From Bacillota bacterium (GTDB taxonomy: Bacteria; Bacillota; Bacilli; Paenibacillales; Paenibacillaceae): a DNA stretch of 29,678 nt. The notes beneath the pieces are model-generated. The model had not been told where the DNA came from and made no database searches. It was given only the letters and a program-made list of their open reading frames with translations. Below, in pieces: positions 15,601 through 22,999 of the stretch; positions within the stretch are counted from its first letter, which is position 1, and each line of letters starts with the position of its first letter. The stretch lies in contig JAEZCJ010000054.1 in the NCBI GenBank assembly GCA_023433615.1, positions 1 through 29,678 of the forward strand, in the 5' to 3' direction. The position numbers and the translations under genes were made by a program.

Positions 15601-15993
15601 CGAACGTTGATCGCGGAATATCGCGATGCCTATCACGCGGAGTTCCGCAGCGGACGAAACTTTCGCAAATCGGTCAGCAGCCGTTTCCGGCACGAAAGCA
15701 ACGAGCTGGAGGCGTTGCTCCGAGACGGGCTGCCGGACAGCCATCCGCTGCAGCCGGGGCTAGCGCTGCTGCGGGAACGAACCGTGCGGCTAAAACCGAT
15801 CGCCGACGCGCTGGCGGCATTGGATGCTGACCCTGCCTCTGTCGTGTCGGTTAAGCAGCTTGCCCCAAGCTTCATTCACATGCACGTGAACAGGATGATT
15901 CGTTCCGCGCAGCGCGAGCATGAGCATGTATTGTACGACATGCTGTCCTTGCTCTACGACAGGCTCTACTACAAGGAGAGACGCGCGCCATGA
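12664..15993 (+). CDS. lanB: Full-length class I lanthipeptide dehydratase
   Basis: LanB dehydrates precursor Ser/Thr in two steps: the large N-terminal domain transfers glutamate from Glu-tRNA, and the SpaB_C-type C-terminal domain eliminates it. The 1109-residue protein contains both. N-terminal landmarks are MLRTPLLPFDAY (Arg23) and RATPFGLFAGWTTG (120-133), the most conserved LanB motif. The elimination domain begins near residue 823 (WLYAKLYASP), with FFIRYGDPDLHLRIRLHG at about 861-878 and DAYEPETMRYGG at about 912-923. A Pro/Thr/Ser-rich linker near 790-815 joins the two. It is about 100 residues longer than NisB. It starts at ATG 12664 with AAGGAG 11 bases upstream. Its stop overlaps the lanT start (ATGA). 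Activity needs the host glutamyl-tRNA. Confidence 0.95.
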   Translation: MTSEYRAGHDRHSYIPSGFFMLRTPLLPFDAYAGWAERAEAAAAASGADRQDRPMSERIRDALRQQLRAVIEEPVVQEALYLASPALHAELPHWRQHPDSERGRSVELSLIRYFARMAGRATPFGLFAGWTTGRIGEASDLRIGDLAAIRRRTRLDAGYLNELCESVATHPDIRKHARYYPNSSRYEAAGMLRYAETSRSVDGRRYSLVQVMPEPYLVDLLDHARTGVRYEGLQAYLRELLPDVEADEAAEYLDELIGSQLLVSELSPIVSGNDHLQELIQQFTAITPAQAWGRQLLRISDALQLLDERGVGLQPERYRDIAEQLAALPAELPATSIFQVDMSKPSSTTALGSAAIDSIMAGIEALRHLIRPAPKTALSEFRERYAARYGDCEMPLAEVLDEELGIGFAFGPDSGRDAWHDPSPLLEGLHGDAAGIGVETAAWTELDALLLRKLVACMSDEQSDRGRQLELLPADLASLQASPAVLADAFAAMVSISANDPACTHSSILLHAVMGPSGARMLGRFCHADPELEQGVIAHLRQEEQLRPEAVFAEIVHLPEGRMGNIIARPRLRDHEIGFLCRSTVSDDKHITLADLLVSVQGDRIRLRSRRLGREVIPRMSNALTYQGRGLAVYRFLGELQGQNVTGGLRFEWGPFAVLPYLPRVVCGRIVLARARWTLPVDEVRTLARRDGESRFLAVQEWRARRGIPRYVVLTEFDHELPVDLDNRLSVDAFIELAKSRVNNGSHPSGNDGPPVLLMEQFPEPSSLPVKGPGGRYMNELIIPFARKPAPTPQPAVTQSTYPSPAYSDNDILGTKSVSHPPGSEWLYAKLYASPAVQNQLLAALRRDVIDPGVRSGAVDRWFFIRYGDPDLHLRIRLHGEPQALLQEVLPLLHAALQPWITDRRLARWQLDAYEPETMRYGGPSGLPLAERIFHADSEAVAGIMELYGGSAGLDAHWRLAMAGVHMLLDSLGLDDNAKRTLIAEYRDAYHAEFRSGRNFRKSVSSRFRHESNELEALLRDGLPDSHPLQPGLALLRERTVRLKPIADALAALDADPASVVSVKQLAPSFIHMHVNRMIRSAQREHEHVLYDMLSLLYDRLYYKERRAP

Positions 15994-18167
15994 GGCTGCT
16001 CCGTACGCGCGTCCCCGTTATTAGGCAGATGGAGATGGCCGATTGCGGCGCGGCATGCTTGGCGATGGTGCTGGGCTATTACGGCAAGCATGTCCCGCTC
16101 GATGAAGTGCGCGAGATCGCGGGAGGCGGCCGCGACGGCGTAGACGCCGCGGCGATGCTGCAGGCCGCGCGGCGCTTCGGTCTCGAAGGCTACGGCGCGC
16201 TATATGAAGCAGCTGACCTGCCGAACCTTCGCAAAGGAATGATCCTGCATTGGAATCACGACCATTTTGTCGTATTCGATCATGCTTCGCGCCGCGGGGT
16301 ATGGATCGTTGATCCTGCATGGGGCAGACGGCTCATCCCTCCTGCGCAATTCGCCGACAGCTTCACGGGTATCGCCTTGGCGCTTGCGCCTGGCGACCAT
16401 TTCGAGCGTACGCCGCGGCCGCGGCAGAGCTACGGATGGCTCCTTCCATTCCTGCGCGGTCGGCGAGGTCTGATCGTCCGCATCATGGCCGCTTCGCTCT
16501 TCATTCAGCTGTTCACGCTTGGGCTCCCGGTTCTGACAGGCTTATTGGTAGACCGCGTCCTGCCGAGCCGCGACTACGAGCTGCTCGGCATCATCGGAGC
16601 GGGACTGGCCGCGACGGCAGCGTTCCAGTTCATCGCTTCTCTGACCCGCTCCCGCTTGCTGCTCGGACTGAGGAGCAAGCTGGACGAAGCGATGCGTACG
16701 GCCGTACTGGAGCGGTTAGTGTCCCTGCCTTATGCCTTCTTCCAAGCGAGAAGCGCCGGCGATCTCCTGAACCGGGTAACGAGCAGCTCGCTTATCTGGT
16801 CGCTGCTGTCCGTCGGTGCCGTCTCCGCATTGCTGGACGGCACTTGGGTGATCCTGTATCTGATCATCCTTATGGCTGCCGATCCGACGTTCGGCTTGCT
16901 GGCGCTCAGTCTCGGTGCGCTGCAGACGCTCGTATTCGCGCTCTCTCGCAGACGCTATGGGGTATTGACCGGGGAGAGCATCGAGATCGAATCCCGCGGC
17001 CAGAGCTATCTCGTACAGATGCTGGCGGGAATCGAGACGCTGAAGGCGACCGGCACGGCGAGGCATGCCGTCGCCCATTGGAAGGGCTTGTTCGCCGACG
17101 AGCTGCAGATCAGTCTCAAGCGCGGCAAGCTCGAAGCTTATATTCTGTCCTTGCAGGGAGCCATTGCGGTCGCCTCGCCGCTCATCCTTCTCTTCGCCGG
17201 CGGCATTGCCGTAATGGCAGACCGGTTAAGCCTAGGCAGCATGCTTGCGCTATGCGCATTGTCCAATAGCTTCCTAGGCCCCCTGTCCGCGCTCATGACC
17301 AATTTGCTCGAACTGCAGCAGTCGGGCAGCTACCTGGAGCGGATCCGCGACGTGCTAAGCCGCTCGCCCGAGCAGCCTGCGCCATCGCTCACCTTACGGA
17401 ACGATGCGCACGGGGAAGATAAGACTGCCGAGCTCGTCCGCCTTCAAGGCGGACTTCGGCTGCGCAATGTCAGCTTCCGTTATAACCCGCATGCGCCGCT
17501 GGTCGTGCAAGACGTATCCGCGTACATGGCACCCGGACAGTTCATCGCGATCGTCGGCCGATCGGGCTCCGGCAAGTCGACGATCGCCAATCTCTTGCTC
17601 GGGCTGCATCTGCCTACTGACGGCCGAATCGAGCTGGACGGCCGAGACTTGGCATCGCTTCCTCTCGAGTCCGTTCGCAGGCAATTCGGCGTCGTTCCGC
17701 AGCATCCGTATCTGTTCGCCGGCACGATTCGCAGCAATATCGCGCTGTCCGATCCGGAAGCGCCGCTCGAGGCCGTCATGCAGGCGGCGCAAGCTGCCCA
17801 TATTCACGATGAGATCATGGCGATGCCGCTCCGCTACGAGACGATGCTGGCCGAAGGCGGATCGTCGATCTCCGGAGGCCAGCGTCAGCGAGTCGCGCTC
17901 GCACGTGCGCTGCTGCACCGTCCGGCAGTCCTGCTGATGGACGAGGCAACCAGCGCGCTCGACACGGTGACGGAGGCGCGGGTTCAGCGCATGCTCGCCG
18001 AGCTGCGATGCACGCGAATCGTCATCGCGCAGCGCATCAGCACCGTAACCGATGCCGACCTGATCCTCGTCATGGAGCAAGGCCGCCTCGTGGAGCGCGG
18101 TACCCATGCCGAGCTCATGGCCCGTCGCGGCCGCTATGCCGAGCTCGTGCAAGCGCAGGCGATCTGA
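15990..18167 (+). CDS. lanT: Bifunctional C39 peptidase/ABC exporter for the lanthipeptide
   Basis: This membrane protein removes the leader after Gly-Gly and exports the modified core. The 725 residues comprise a C39 peptidase domain (about 1-130) with Gln13, Cys19 (MADCGAACLAMVLGYYG), His92 (HDHFVVFD) and Asp108 (VDPAWG). Next is a membrane domain (about 155-430) with six probable helices, then an ATPase with Walker A GRSGSGKST (about 523-531), signature ISGGQRQRVALARALL and Walker B VLLMDEATSALD. Every catalytic residue is present. A C39-containing LanT is the norm for class II systems; here it serves class I LanB/LanC enzymes and matches the Gly-Gly leader of lanA. It starts 4 bases inside lanB with AAGGAG upstream, so it is translationally coupled. 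It is the last gene of the cluster. Confidence 0.95.
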   Translation: MRLLRTRVPVIRQMEMADCGAACLAMVLGYYGKHVPLDEVREIAGGGRDGVDAAAMLQAARRFGLEGYGALYEAADLPNLRKGMILHWNHDHFVVFDHASRRGVWIVDPAWGRRLIPPAQFADSFTGIALALAPGDHFERTPRPRQSYGWLLPFLRGRRGLIVRIMAASLFIQLFTLGLPVLTGLLVDRVLPSRDYELLGIIGAGLAATAAFQFIASLTRSRLLLGLRSKLDEAMRTAVLERLVSLPYAFFQARSAGDLLNRVTSSSLIWSLLSVGAVSALLDGTWVILYLIILMAADPTFGLLALSLGALQTLVFALSRRRYGVLTGESIEIESRGQSYLVQMLAGIETLKATGTARHAVAHWKGLFADELQISLKRGKLEAYILSLQGAIAVASPLILLFAGGIAVMADRLSLGSMLALCALSNSFLGPLSALMTNLLELQQSGSYLERIRDVLSRSPEQPAPSLTLRNDAHGEDKTAELVRLQGGLRLRNVSFRYNPHAPLVVQDVSAYMAPGQFIAIVGRSGSGKSTIANLLLGLHLPTDGRIELDGRDLASLPLESVRRQFGVVPQHPYLFAGTIRSNIALSDPEAPLEAVMQAAQAAHIHDEIMAMPLRYETMLAEGGSSISGGQRQRVALARALLHRPAVLLMDEATSALDTVTEARVQRMLAELRCTRIVIAQRISTVTDADLILVMEQGRLVERGTHAELMARRGRYAELVQAQAI

Positions 18168-18812
18168 CTATACAGAAGACTCGTTGCTTGGCCAATCGCG
18201 CCGTTACTTCTATGGTGTGTGCTAACGGAACCCTGCGACGCTAATCGCTCGTATTCGCTTCACGGATAGAAGCGTCCATTCCGACGATTGGATAGCATTA
18301 AGCTATCCGCATCGCACAGATCTCCAAGCATTGGATAGATCCGATGTGCTCGTCGTATCTGAGGCGTTGATGCGCTACCCTCGCTACGGTGTCGGAAGTT
18401 GCCCTTGTCGACGGGGATGCGACTGCAGACTGTACTTGCAGAAGTGCTTGCATGTAAGCGATCAATCTTCCAATTCGGATATGCCTGCTTACAGCAGACG
18501 CCCGTCGCGCGAGTGGTACTGCAAGTCGGAAATGCCGAATATAAGGGAGGTTAAATGGCAGCTGCAATCGAATAGCTCGCACGAATTCGGCGATTCCGAA
18601 TTAGCGCAAGTCGTTCGTAATCGACGCCTCACGCAATTCGGCAAATCGTGCATGCAGCTCGCTGTTCCACACCTTTCTTCATATCGACACGCTATTGAGT
18701 TCCACTAGCTGTGAGGTTGATAGCCGGCACGCCTCATCGCATCTCGCGCTGAGAGCTGCGCGATGTGCCGCAGAATGAACAATACGTGCTTGCTACGCTG
18801 CCTGACAGATTG
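18168..18812. other. Gene-poor gap downstream of the lanthipeptide operon
   Basis: About 650 bp contain no protein I can support. Open frames of up to 125 codons exist on both strands but have no ribosome site or recognisable protein features. The stretch has some secondary structure: GGATAGC-ATTAA-GCTATCC (18290-18308), which could help end the lan transcript, and AATTCGG-CGATT-CCGAATT (18584-18602), enclosed by GCACGA/TCGTGC arms (18579-18584 and 18646-18651). A GGGAGG four bases before ATG 18555 opens a frame of only six codons. It could be a decayed gene, an untranslated structured RNA or plain spacer. Confidence 0.4.
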
Positions 18813-18856
18813 AAAAAAGGTGTCCCTCAGTCATCTTACAATGACTTTGGGACACC
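18813..18856 (-). terminator. Rho-independent terminator of the VanW operon
   Basis: GGTGTCCC (18819-18826) pairs with GGGACACC (18849-18856), with an inner GTCAT/ATGAC stem. Read on the minus strand a run of six T (18818-18813) follows. It lies 70 bases past the stop of the VanW-domain gene. Confidence 0.88.
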
Positions 18857-18926
18857 ACCGTTCGCGTGTGTGTCACTCATTTCCAAACGACCGATTGTCG
18901 GCGCGAAAATTCGCGATCACGGCTGA

Positions 18927-19850
18927 TCACAACCGGTCCTGCATGACGCGGGATTGCTCGACCTCCTCCGGTATCGCCCGGTTCATCGAAGGAACCCGCC
19001 TCGGCTGATGGGCTAGCGTCTCGTCCGAGTAGACGGCGATATGCACGCTCCCCCTGCCCGCTCCGGCTCGGATGAGCACAGGCACGTCATAACCGTTCTT
19101 GAAGACGAAGTCCGGACCGTACCAGCTAACCGTGGCATCGCGTCCGGGACGCACATACGTCACGTTCCTGCTGTGCGAATAGCGCTGCACGATCTTGAGC
19201 CCCGCACGGTCGACGGCATTGAATAGCGTGGAGGATACTTGGCAGATGCCGCCGCCTACCCCTTCCGATAATTCGCCTCTGACGATGACCGGCGCATTCA
19301 AGTACCCCTTCTCCTTCGTGCGCTTGCCGACGACGCCGTTGAACGAGAACGATTCGCCCGGGAAGATGACGGCGTTGTCGATCGCTTCCGCGGCCAGGGC
19401 GATATTGTGGGAACGATTCTTGTTCCTCGGATTGTAATAAGTCGTATATTGGCCGATAACCTTCTCCGATATTTGCTGCAGCAGTTCGCTGTCCACGCGC
19501 GGGTAGATCGCTCTTGTCGGCACCAGTAGATCCGACTGCGCCGGCTCCCCGATCCGTTCATAGAACATGGACAGGAAACGCTCCTCATCGAGCCCTCTCC
19601 CATTCGCCTCCTGCACGATCGCCCGCTGCGCATTCCACGCCGCATTGCGCGGCGGCTCATATACGCCCTTCTTCAGCCGTTCGGTCAGCGCGCTCAGCTT
19701 GTCGCTGTCCACCAGCGTCGTGCCAGGCAGCAAATATTCCGACCGATGCACCGTAAGCTCTGCATCCGGCAGCCGCAGCGTCAACGCATCCGGCTGCGGA
19801 GCAGGCACCGATGCGAGCAGCAGGCCGGCAATTAGCAGCGGCTTCAGCAT
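18927..19850 (-). CDS. VanW-family exported protein
   Basis: A 307-residue protein with an N-terminal hydrophobic signal (MLKPLLIAGLLLASVPAPQP) and a C-terminal VanW domain. The domain is clear: YYNPRNKNRSHNIALAAEAI, then FPGESFSFNGVVGKRTKEKGY, then VGGGICQVSSTLFNAVDRAGL and a final segment with RPGRDATVSWYGPDFVFKN. VanW-domain proteins are widespread in Firmicutes cell envelopes; the domain is named from a glycopeptide-resistance cluster, but its biochemical role is not established. The presence of a signal suggests action outside the membrane. The start at 19850 has GAGGTG 7 bases upstream. It lies 22 bases after another exported-protein gene and shares its transcript. Confidence 0.88.
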   Translation of the reverse strand: MLKPLLIAGLLLASVPAPQPDALTLRLPDAELTVHRSEYLLPGTTLVDSDKLSALTERLKKGVYEPPRNAAWNAQRAIVQEANGRGLDEERFLSMFYERIGEPAQSDLLVPTRAIYPRVDSELLQQISEKVIGQYTTYYNPRNKNRSHNIALAAEAIDNAVIFPGESFSFNGVVGKRTKEKGYLNAPVIVRGELSEGVGGGICQVSSTLFNAVDRAGLKIVQRYSHSRNVTYVRPGRDATVSWYGPDFVFKNGYDVPVLIRAGAGRGSVHIAVYSDETLAHQPRRVPSMNRAIPEEVEQSRVMQDRL

Positions 19851-19872
19851 GCCGCTGCACCTCGGCCGCTCG

Positions 19873-20970
19873 CTAGTTCAGTTGTATGCCATCGATCTTC
19901 CAAGGCTCCCCGATCCCTTCCCTTGTATAATGGAACACCATCTTGCGATCATGCTTCGTCCCGCTGCTGCCGAATATATTCACGCGAATCGGAATCGACA
20001 GCACGAGCCCATCATTCGCGTCATCCCCCAGCACCGGATCGGGCGACACGCGGCGAATGGCGCTGATCGCCGCAAAATCCCGTTCGATATGGGGCTTCGC
20101 CGCGCTCCTGCCGCGGAACAGCGCAGCAGCGATCTCCGAGTCCTGCTGGTTAATGGCCGTCAGGTACAGATCGGCCAGCGCTCCGGGAGAGGCGTTGCTA
20201 ACGTACCTGCGAAGCCGGCCGGCAGCCTTATGGATCATGACCTGATGATCAGGGTCGACTTGACCGGATCCGTGCGTGCGGCTGCCGAGGAAGTGGATGC
20301 AAAAATGCCCGCTGAACCCGTTGCCCGGTATGCCGTCGCCGCCGTGCGGCATGCCATGCATCGAGGCAGCGAGCACATGCTCGTCCTTGCGTACCAAAAT
20401 CGCCCTGCGCTTCCAGGTCCAGCGGCCGCCGTAGATTCGCTTCATGACGGCCGTATCTTGCCGAGTCATGGGCTGCACGTCGGCATGCGTGCTTCCCGCC
20501 CGCCTTTGGGCGCGGAATTGCAGCCCCGTCTCCAGGTCGACGACCGTGAAGATTCCTTTCATGGCGATGACTTGTTTGCCTTCTTCCCATGTCGCCAGCG
20601 TCCCGTAATAACGGGAAGACGCATCCCGAATGGCAGCGGCTAGCTCTCGCCTTGCCTCATAGTCCGGACGGATGAGCTTGGATGACGCAGGGTCGTATAG
20701 CTGATAAGATTCGTCGATCCAGTACGTTCGCCCCCCGACCGTGAGATAGCGATCTGTGACGGGATCTATTGCAGCCGGAAGCGACGGACTGCTGCCTGGC
20801 AGGTCCCTCCATCGTTCGGATAGTGCGAAATGGACTTCATGTTGCGAATTCGGCGATGTCCGAATCGTCATTCTGGCCGGTTCGGACGTCTGCGGATCGG
20901 CGGCTGCCCCGTTCGAGATTGCAACGGCCAGACTGCAGAACAGCACGATTCCCATTCGATACCTGCTCAT
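19873..20970 (-). CDS. Exported protein of unknown function with a His/Cys motif
   Basis: A 365-residue protein with a clear signal peptide (MSRYRMGIVLFCSLAVAISN, probable cleavage after GAAA near residue 24). The middle carries a striking conserved-looking block: RRAILVRKDEHVLAASMHGMPHGG (about 188-211), then GFSGHFCIHFLGSRTHGSG (219-236) and DPDHQVMIHKAAG. Clustered His205, His209, His222, Cys224, His226 and His232 suggest a metal site or a cysteine hydrolase or transpeptidase centre. A distant likeness to L,D-transpeptidase motifs is possible but unproven. The C-terminal about 100 residues may form a separate NTF2-like or beta domain ending in GEPWKIDGIQLN. I choose ATG 20970, with GGGGGA just upstream, over GTG 20988. 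It is followed by the VanW gene. Confidence 0.75.
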   Translation of the reverse strand: MSRYRMGIVLFCSLAVAISNGAAADPQTSEPARMTIRTSPNSQHEVHFALSERWRDLPGSSPSLPAAIDPVTDRYLTVGGRTYWIDESYQLYDPASSKLIRPDYEARRELAAAIRDASSRYYGTLATWEEGKQVIAMKGIFTVVDLETGLQFRAQRRAGSTHADVQPMTRQDTAVMKRIYGGRWTWKRRAILVRKDEHVLAASMHGMPHGGDGIPGNGFSGHFCIHFLGSRTHGSGQVDPDHQVMIHKAAGRLRRYVSNASPGALADLYLTAINQQDSEIAAALFRGRSAAKPHIERDFAAISAIRRVSPDPVLGDDANDGLVLSIPIRVNIFGSSGTKHDRKMVFHYTREGIGEPWKIDGIQLN

Positions 20971-21151
20971 CGCTATTCCCCCGCACACCTTGGTTTGTGA
21001 TAACTAACAGGCTTCCACTGAGTTGGCGAATATATGCATGTCACCGGCCCGGCAGTCTATTGCGGATTTACCGGCAGTCCCGGCACGGTGCTATCAGCGT
21101 CAACATATTGTATGGGGACTGCTAGGAAACATAGAGAAGGAGAGGTTAGGG

Positions 21152-21913
21152 ATGATTGACGTCATCATTCCGGCGATCGATAAGGATCTGGCGACGCTGC
21201 CTTATGTCATTGACAGCATTCGTACCTATGTCATGCATCGGATCGGGCGCATCTATATCGTGTCGCCGAACAGCAGCCGCATTCGCAAGCTATGCAGGCG
21301 GAAGCATTGCGTCTACGTCAACGAGAAGCGCGTGCTGCCGATTACCAAGCATCATATCCGCTATCGCTCGAAACGCTGGGATCGCTCCGGCTGGCTCTAC
21401 CAGCAGCTGCTTAAGCTGAGCGGCGATACGATCAGCAAGCGTGACTTTCTCGTCGTAGACGCCGATACCGTGTTCATTCGTCCGCATGCTTTTCGCGCGG
21501 GCGGGAAACGGATCTTCTACTGCCGCGATTGGACGCAGCCCGAGTATTACCGGACGTATCGCAAGCTGATGGCTAAGCAGCCTACGGCACCCCGATCGCT
21601 CGTGACGCACTACATGCTGTTCGAACGCGCCAAGCTGAAGCAGCTGAAACGAACCATTGAGCGTCGGCACGGCCGAAGCTGGTATGCCGCAATCATGCGC
21701 TCGATCGACCGCACGAAGCAGTTCGGTTTCTCGGAATTCGAGACCTACGGGAATTATGTGTACGGGCTCGACAGGAACAAGACAGTACTGCGGTCCGCGC
21801 GAAACAAGAGTCTGCCGCTCTCGCCCGCACGGTTGACCGGCGCCAGGAAGCGCAGGCTTGCCAAGATCTACCGTTCGGTCTCCTATCACAAGCGTCGGAT
21901 ATACCGGAGGTAA
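21152..21913 (+). CDS. DUF6492-like glycosyltransferase-type protein
   Basis: A 253-residue basic protein that looks like a GT-A-fold glycosyltransferase domain of the DUF6492 type. It begins with the strand MIDVIIPAIDKDLATLPYVI, continues with IGRIYIVSPNSS, has an RSGWLYQQLLKLS helix, then FLVVDADTVFIRP, in which Asp103-Ala-Asp105 is a DxD-like metal and nucleotide-sugar site. The very Arg/Lys-rich C-tail could bind membrane lipids or an anionic polymer. The start is ATG 21152 (AAGGAG upstream); the longer frame to 21023 has no site and would cross the promoter region. The next gene, a sugar-nucleotide pyrophosphorylase, lies 27 bases downstream, so a shared role in making or transferring an activated sugar is likely. 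Confidence 0.75.
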   Translation: MIDVIIPAIDKDLATLPYVIDSIRTYVMHRIGRIYIVSPNSSRIRKLCRRKHCVYVNEKRVLPITKHHIRYRSKRWDRSGWLYQQLLKLSGDTISKRDFLVVDADTVFIRPHAFRAGGKRIFYCRDWTQPEYYRTYRKLMAKQPTAPRSLVTHYMLFERAKLKQLKRTIERRHGRSWYAAIMRSIDRTKQFGFSEFETYGNYVYGLDRNKTVLRSARNKSLPLSPARLTGARKRRLAKIYRSVSYHKRRIYRR

Positions 21914-21940
21914 AATAAGTCAGCAAAAGGAGGGAGCGGC

Positions 21941-22942
21941 TTGCTTCATATCGTGCTCATGTCGGGAGGTACGGGATCGAGGCTGTGGCCGCTGTCGAGC
22001 GGCGTACGGACCAAAGCGTTCCTTCAACTGCTCGCCTCGCCCGATGGACGCAAGGAATCGATGCTTCAACGCGTGTATCGACAGCTTGAAGCCGCCGGGT
22101 TGCTGGCGTCGACGCACATCGTCACGCACAGCAGCCTGAGCGAAATCACTCACAGTCAGCTAGGCGGAGCGGCGCGCATCATCGAAGAGCCTTTCCGCCG
22201 GGGAACGCTGCACGCCATTCTGCTGGCAGCGGCGTATTTGAAAGATCGTGCCGGAGCAGCCAATGACGATGATGTCTGCGTGCTGCCCGTCGATCTGTTC
22301 GCCGATGACGACTTATTCGCTATCGTCCGGGAACTGCCCGGCATGCTGCGCCGATCGCAAGCCGCGCTCGGACTGATCGGCGCGGCGCCCGATCATCCGT
22401 CTGAGCAATACGGCTACATTGTATCCCGTCCGGATGGCGAAGAACGTTATGCCCGAATTGTCCGGTTCGTCGAGAAGCCGCCTTCCGAGCAGGCAAGGCA
22501 ACTGATCGAACAAGGCGGCATGTGGAATTGCGGCGTGTTCGCCTTCCGGCTCGACGTAATGCTGGCCAAGTTCGCGGAGATTGACCTGCCGATTGCCTAT
22601 GACAAGCTGCTGGCCGGCTATGCCGAACTTGCCGAGGCCAGCTTCGACCGCGAGATCGCGGAACGCATCGACAGCGCGATCGTCGTGCCCTACCACGGAC
22701 GATGGCGCGACCTCGGGACATGGTCTACGCTGACGGAGCGTCTGGATCGGCAAGTGATCGGCCTCGGGTCCGTAGACGAGCGGTCCCAAGGCACGCATAT
22801 CGTGAATGAGCTCGCTATTCCGATCCATGTCATTGCGTGCACGAACCTGATCATCGCGGCAGGTCCGAACGGCATTCTGGTCGCCGACAAGGACGCCAGC
22901 CATGCCGTGAAGGAGCTCCTCCGGCAGAAGCCGTCCGAATAG
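21941..22942 (+). CDS. manC: Mannose-1-phosphate guanylyltransferase-like nucleotidyltransferase
   Basis: This enzyme class joins sugar-1-phosphate with GTP to give GDP-mannose (or a related NDP-sugar) and pyrophosphate in the cytoplasm. The 333-residue protein opens with the nucleotide signature MSGGTGSRLWPLS and retains Lys25 in TKAFLQLL, where family members have PKQF. Further landmarks are VLPVDLFADDDLF, GYIVSR, FVEKP and WNCGVFAFRLDVML. It lacks the C-terminal isomerase cupin of long ManC proteins, as is common in Firmicutes. It starts at TTG 21941, 7 bases after AAGGAGG. It forms a two-gene unit with the glycosyltransferase-like gene upstream. Mannose specificity is inferred. Its stop codon overlaps a sigma-G-like -35 of the next operon. 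Confidence 0.85.
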   Translation: MLHIVLMSGGTGSRLWPLSSGVRTKAFLQLLASPDGRKESMLQRVYRQLEAAGLLASTHIVTHSSLSEITHSQLGGAARIIEEPFRRGTLHAILLAAAYLKDRAGAANDDDVCVLPVDLFADDDLFAIVRELPGMLRRSQAALGLIGAAPDHPSEQYGYIVSRPDGEERYARIVRFVEKPPSEQARQLIEQGGMWNCGVFAFRLDVMLAKFAEIDLPIAYDKLLAGYAELAEASFDREIAERIDSAIVVPYHGRWRDLGTWSTLTERLDRQVIGLGSVDERSQGTHIVNELAIPIHVIACTNLIIAAGPNGILVADKDASHAVKELLRQKPSE

Positions 22943-22967
22943 GAACTTCCTTAACTGGTCATAGTTA
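22937..22967 (+). promoter_or_regulatory. Sigma-G-like promoter of germination operon 2
   Basis: GAATA (22937-22941) and CATAGTTA (22960-22967) are 18 bp apart, a good fit to forespore sigma-F/sigma-G elements (GMATR, N18, CATNNT). It is about 30 bp before the GerA-type start. The -35 lies within the last codon and the stop of manC, so the germination operon can be read separately in the forespore. Confidence 0.65.
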
Positions 22968-22999
22968 ACAATAGAACCGTTACGAGAGGAGCTGGGACC

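Noticed and set aside
18555..18575. Six-codon frame with GGGAGG just upstream
   Set aside because: Too short to call as a gene; kept only as part of the gap observation.
18331..18708. Plus-strand open frame of 125 codons in the gap after lanT (possible immunity protein)
   Set aside because: No ribosome site, no hydrophobic or lipoprotein segment, and composition unlike neighbouring genes.
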